A program made the translations under genes and the position numbers. From assembly GCA_003260075.1 (NCBI GenBank), contig QLIY01000236.1, positions 62,001 to 126,000 of the forward strand: DNA of 64,000 nucleotides. Direction: 5' to 3'. Source of the DNA: Phallusia mammillata. Its lineage: Eukaryota > Chordata > Ascidiacea > Phlebobranchia > Ascidiidae. The first letter of the stretch is position 1, and every line of letters starts with the position of its first letter. Positions 62,823 through 64,000 of the stretch are shown here, piece by piece. The notes below the pieces were generated by a model. The model was not told where the DNA came from. It ran no database searches and saw only the letters and a program-made list of their open reading frames with translations.

Positions 62823-64000
62823 ATGTCGGCCTCGGTCGAAATGGCCCGAAATGTCGAGATAAAGCCGCACGACGGACTGGTGTGGAAAGAAAACGTCGCC
62901 CTGGGCGCTACGCTCGCGGAATGCAAACAAACACAGCACGGTGGAAGGCAGGTAGCAGAGGCGGCGAGGCGTGAAGACGATTTTGCGGCGCGCGAAAAAC
63001 GCCGCTCTAGCCTGGATGGAGTAACTCCGCCGGCAGCGATTTCCTACGAGAACAATTTATCGAATGCGAGCTGTTACTCGACCGACAACTACAGTCCGAT
63101 AAGCGGTAGAAATTTCAACAACAGCAATAACGCAGAAAAATCGCTGACGCTACCGAGAGCCAAATCAGCAATTAGCAAGCCATCGATTTTGTCTCCGAAA
63201 CCGTTTGTGGCGCCAAAGCCCCGCGCTCTACTCACAAGTCCAGATCAGGCAAGGTCGGGCAGTGGTGAGAACGTGTTCAAGTTTAACGCGAGGGTCATAC
63301 GCAGGGTGTCGGCTCCGAGCTTAGCGAATAAGCCAAAGATTTTGTCAGGGCAACAGAATGATAAAAAGCCTGTTCCGTACCCAGCGTTGCTGAATCATTC
63401 GCCTGGAATATCTCATTTGGAAAATAACATTGGATCAAAGCATGCTTCTGCAGTGAACAGACCAGCAACGAAACCTGAATCACCAAGACTGAGCCCTAAG
63501 GTTACGATGGATAGTCCTGTGTCAGTAGCAACAAGGCCGGCAATGTTGGCACCGCAAGACGGGAGAAAGGTCCCACCCAAAGTGGCCAGTAAGCCAAAAA
63601 TGCGCCCGGCCCCGCTGGATCTCAAACCTGACACGCAAATGGCAAACGGGACATTGAGTCCCGGACCTGTAGAATCGGATGAACTTTCAAACGCTCCAGT
63701 ATCTGAAAAGCGCCAAAAGTTTGAAAAAATGAAAATCAAGTTTAAGAAACCTGAGCCCGACCCAGTATTCAACAATAATCAGTCAATGGAGTCCACCAGG
63801 AGAAACGGTCCTAATCCAACGGCTAACGAACTGTTTAAAGACATTTTAGCTATGAAAGACCTTGAGTCGTTCGGAATGGAAACAAACGAAGTGTCAGTGA
63901 CCAATCACGAACCGGAATATCAATCACGTGAGGCCGAGTTGATTGCTACTGCACCCACAGCCGCGGAGCTTGCCTATTTAAATGAACAGCCCTGGTCGTT
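62823..64000 (+). CDS. Start of a long disordered Pro/Lys/Ser-rich protein (partial)
   Basis: ATG at 62823 with G at -3 opens MSASVEMARNVEIKPHDGLV and stays open for 392 codons to the window end. The frame is also open upstream for over 100 bases, so an earlier start or exon is possible (acceptor-like TTTTTTTCAG near 62550). The protein is low in hydrophobic residues and rich in Pro, Lys, Ser and Asn, with repeated KP/PKP motifs (SKPSILSPKPFVAPKP, KVPPKVASKPKMRPAP) that look like SH3-ligand sites, and a charged helix KRQKFEKMKIKFKKPEPDP. Such N-termini occur in cytoskeletal adaptors and Rho regulators, but no domain is reached, so the function is unknown. G+C is higher than in flanking DNA, as expected for coding sequence. 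Confidence 0.8.
   Translation, partial: MSASVEMARNVEIKPHDGLVWKENVALGATLAECKQTQHGGRQVAEAARREDDFAAREKRRSSLDGVTPPAAISYENNLSNASCYSTDNYSPISGRNFNNSNNAEKSLTLPRAKSAISKPSILSPKPFVAPKPRALLTSPDQARSGSGENVFKFNARVIRRVSAPSLANKPKILSGQQNDKKPVPYPALLNHSPGISHLENNIGSKHASAVNRPATKPESPRLSPKVTMDSPVSVATRPAMLAPQDGRKVPPKVASKPKMRPAPLDLKPDTQMANGTLSPGPVESDELSNAPVSEKRQKFEKMKIKFKKPEPDPVFNNNQSMESTRRNGPNPTANELFKDILAMKDLESFGMETNEVSVTNHEPEYQSREAELIATAPTAAELAYLNEQPWS

Overview
The window is animal nuclear DNA. It is AT-rich, its genes are broken by GT-AG introns, and it carries a tRNA-derived SINE, hAT and pogo-type MITEs and two galanin-receptor-like GPCR genes. The very high divergence between duplicated (probably allelic) segments, the small introns and the possible short 5' leader exon would suit a tunicate such as an ascidian. 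That is an inference; no single gene here proves it.

Layout. (1) 2.0-19.1 kb, minus strand: a 16-exon gene for a WD40-repeat protein of about 800 residues, with its start possibly missing upstream. (2) Inside its 6.5 kb intron 9, on the opposite strand: promoter-like CRE/E2F/TATA elements, small ORFs, and a cluster of at least six complete plus one part microRNA-like hairpins (11.8-13.4 kb). All share a 5' arm related to GAACUUUCCCAGGAACAGGC, and the 3' arms change to keep pairing. This is the most interesting object in the window. (3) 19.7-25.6 kb: repetitive, heavily duplicated intergenic DNA with a complete hAT MITE, its empty site, and a displaced copy of a GPCR exon. (4) 25.7-35.6 kb, plus strand: galanin-receptor-like gene A (four coding exons). 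(5) 43.4-48.4 kb, minus strand: paralogue gene B, with the same intron positions and phases, facing A tail to tail. (6) 53.86-54.15 kb, minus strand: a candidate small secreted protein with a TATA box. (7) 62.8 kb to the end, plus strand: the start of a disordered, proline/lysine/serine-rich protein that runs out of the window.

Over this lies a striking pattern: about forty short G (or C) runs, usually 10-12 nt but up to 99, nearly all separating two slightly different copies of the same 50-900 bp. All runs are C before the N at 19697. After it all are G except one. The most economical reading is an assembly effect: allelic contig ends, extended with poly-G tails, were joined without merging. 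Copies therefore act as samples of two haplotypes, and they reveal heterozygous MITE insertions, a CRE minisatellite with 3 versus 7 units, and a receptor N-terminus rich in replacement changes. Several coding exons (WD40 exons 2, 5 and 12; GPCR exons) also appear as broken extra copies that should not be counted as genes.
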